From Chloroflexota bacterium (lineage in GTDB: Bacteria; Chloroflexota; Anaerolineae; Caldilineales; Caldilineaceae): DNA of 64,000 nucleotides. Of this stretch, positions 63,981-64,000 are shown piece by piece. The translations under genes were made by a program, and so were the position numbers. The stretch is from NCBI GenBank assembly GCA_016861025.1, contig BOKO01000018.1, positions 52,665-116,664 of the forward strand, read 5' to 3'. The notes beneath the pieces are model-generated. The model was given only the letters and a program-made list of their open reading frames with translations. It searched no databases and was not told the origin of the DNA. Positions within the stretch are counted from its first letter, which is position 1. Each line of letters starts with the position of its first letter.

Positions 63981-64000
63981 CGTGGATTATAACCGCATTT
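63971..64000 (+). CDS. Start of a plus-strand gene, cut by window end
   Basis: ATG 63971 with GGAG 6 nt upstream opens ten codons, MNATWIITAF, running off the window. The sequence is too short to identify. The inverted repeat around the start and the residue pattern would suit an insertion-sequence transposase, but that is a guess. Confidence 0.4.
   Translation, partial: MNATWIITAF

Overview
The window is a gene-dense bacterial chromosome segment of fairly high GC. It has no rRNA, phage or CRISPR. Five separate solute-binding proteins with ABC permeases, Cys-lipobox lipoproteins with Ala/Pro linkers, a KamA-type aminomutase, an XRE/NB-ARC/TPR regulator and abundant short-unit snap-back repeats between genes suggest a filamentous-type Chloroflexota (Caldilineae/Anaerolineae-like) heterotroph. 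This placement is inferred from gene content and protein style; no marker gene was tested.

Layout. 0-4 kb: a coiled-coil protein, an orphan sugar-binding lipoprotein and a formate/nitrite channel. 4-11.4 kb: a minus-strand run of seven genes (intracellular subtilase, I9-like small protein, moeA, moaC, kamA, ATP-grasp ligase, L-serine dehydratase). 11.6-15.3 kb: an unknown polytopic membrane protein divergent from an AraC regulator and an SDR. 15.4-20.1 kb: an island of small, poorly characterised genes with strong ribosome sites, including a class-3 lipase, a possible CYTH-like protein, two related small proteins and a broken gene. 20.1-25.5 kb: a ribose/xylose-type ABC cassette (ATPase, permease, binding protein) with an FGGY kinase, each junction holding a different hairpin repeat. 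25.6-31.9 kb: a 926-residue secreted protein divergent from a 1,021-residue XRE/NB-ARC/TPR regulator. 32-43.4 kb: a maltodextrin/glycogen region (GlgP, GT4, WecG-like GT, GH13 alpha-glucosidase, MalGFE-like importer, LacI regulator). 43.8-52.1 kb: a GH39-like secreted glycosidase, a 2-hydroxyacid dehydrogenase, a peptide-type ABC importer without ATPases, and glycerate 2-kinase. 52.1-56.7 kb: a small protein overlapping a C39-like protease, an acyl-CoA dehydrogenase, a Cys/Met PLP enzyme, an RpiB-like isomerase and a DedA/TVP38 protein. 56.8-57 kb: tRNA-Lys(CTT) with its own promoter and terminator. 57-63.8 kb: a sugar or polyol catabolic operon (binding protein, two permeases, Zn dehydrogenase, FGGY kinase, class I aldolase). 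The window ends in the first ten codons of a plus-strand gene beside an inverted repeat.

How the genes work together. Most of the window serves uptake and breakdown of carbohydrates. Oligosaccharides enter through MalEFG-like parts and are cut by GH13 and GlgP. Pentose-like sugars enter through the 20-24 kb cassette and are phosphorylated by its kinase. A second pathway (57-63.8 kb) oxidises, phosphorylates and cleaves an unidentified polyol or ketose. Neither MalFG-type importer nor the peptide-type importer has its own ATPase here, so shared ATPases encoded elsewhere are likely.

The least explained parts are the subtilase/I9 pair, the KamA/ATP-grasp pair, the 15.4-19.4 kb island, the C39 protease pair, and the several unrelated snap-back repeat families that share one architecture.
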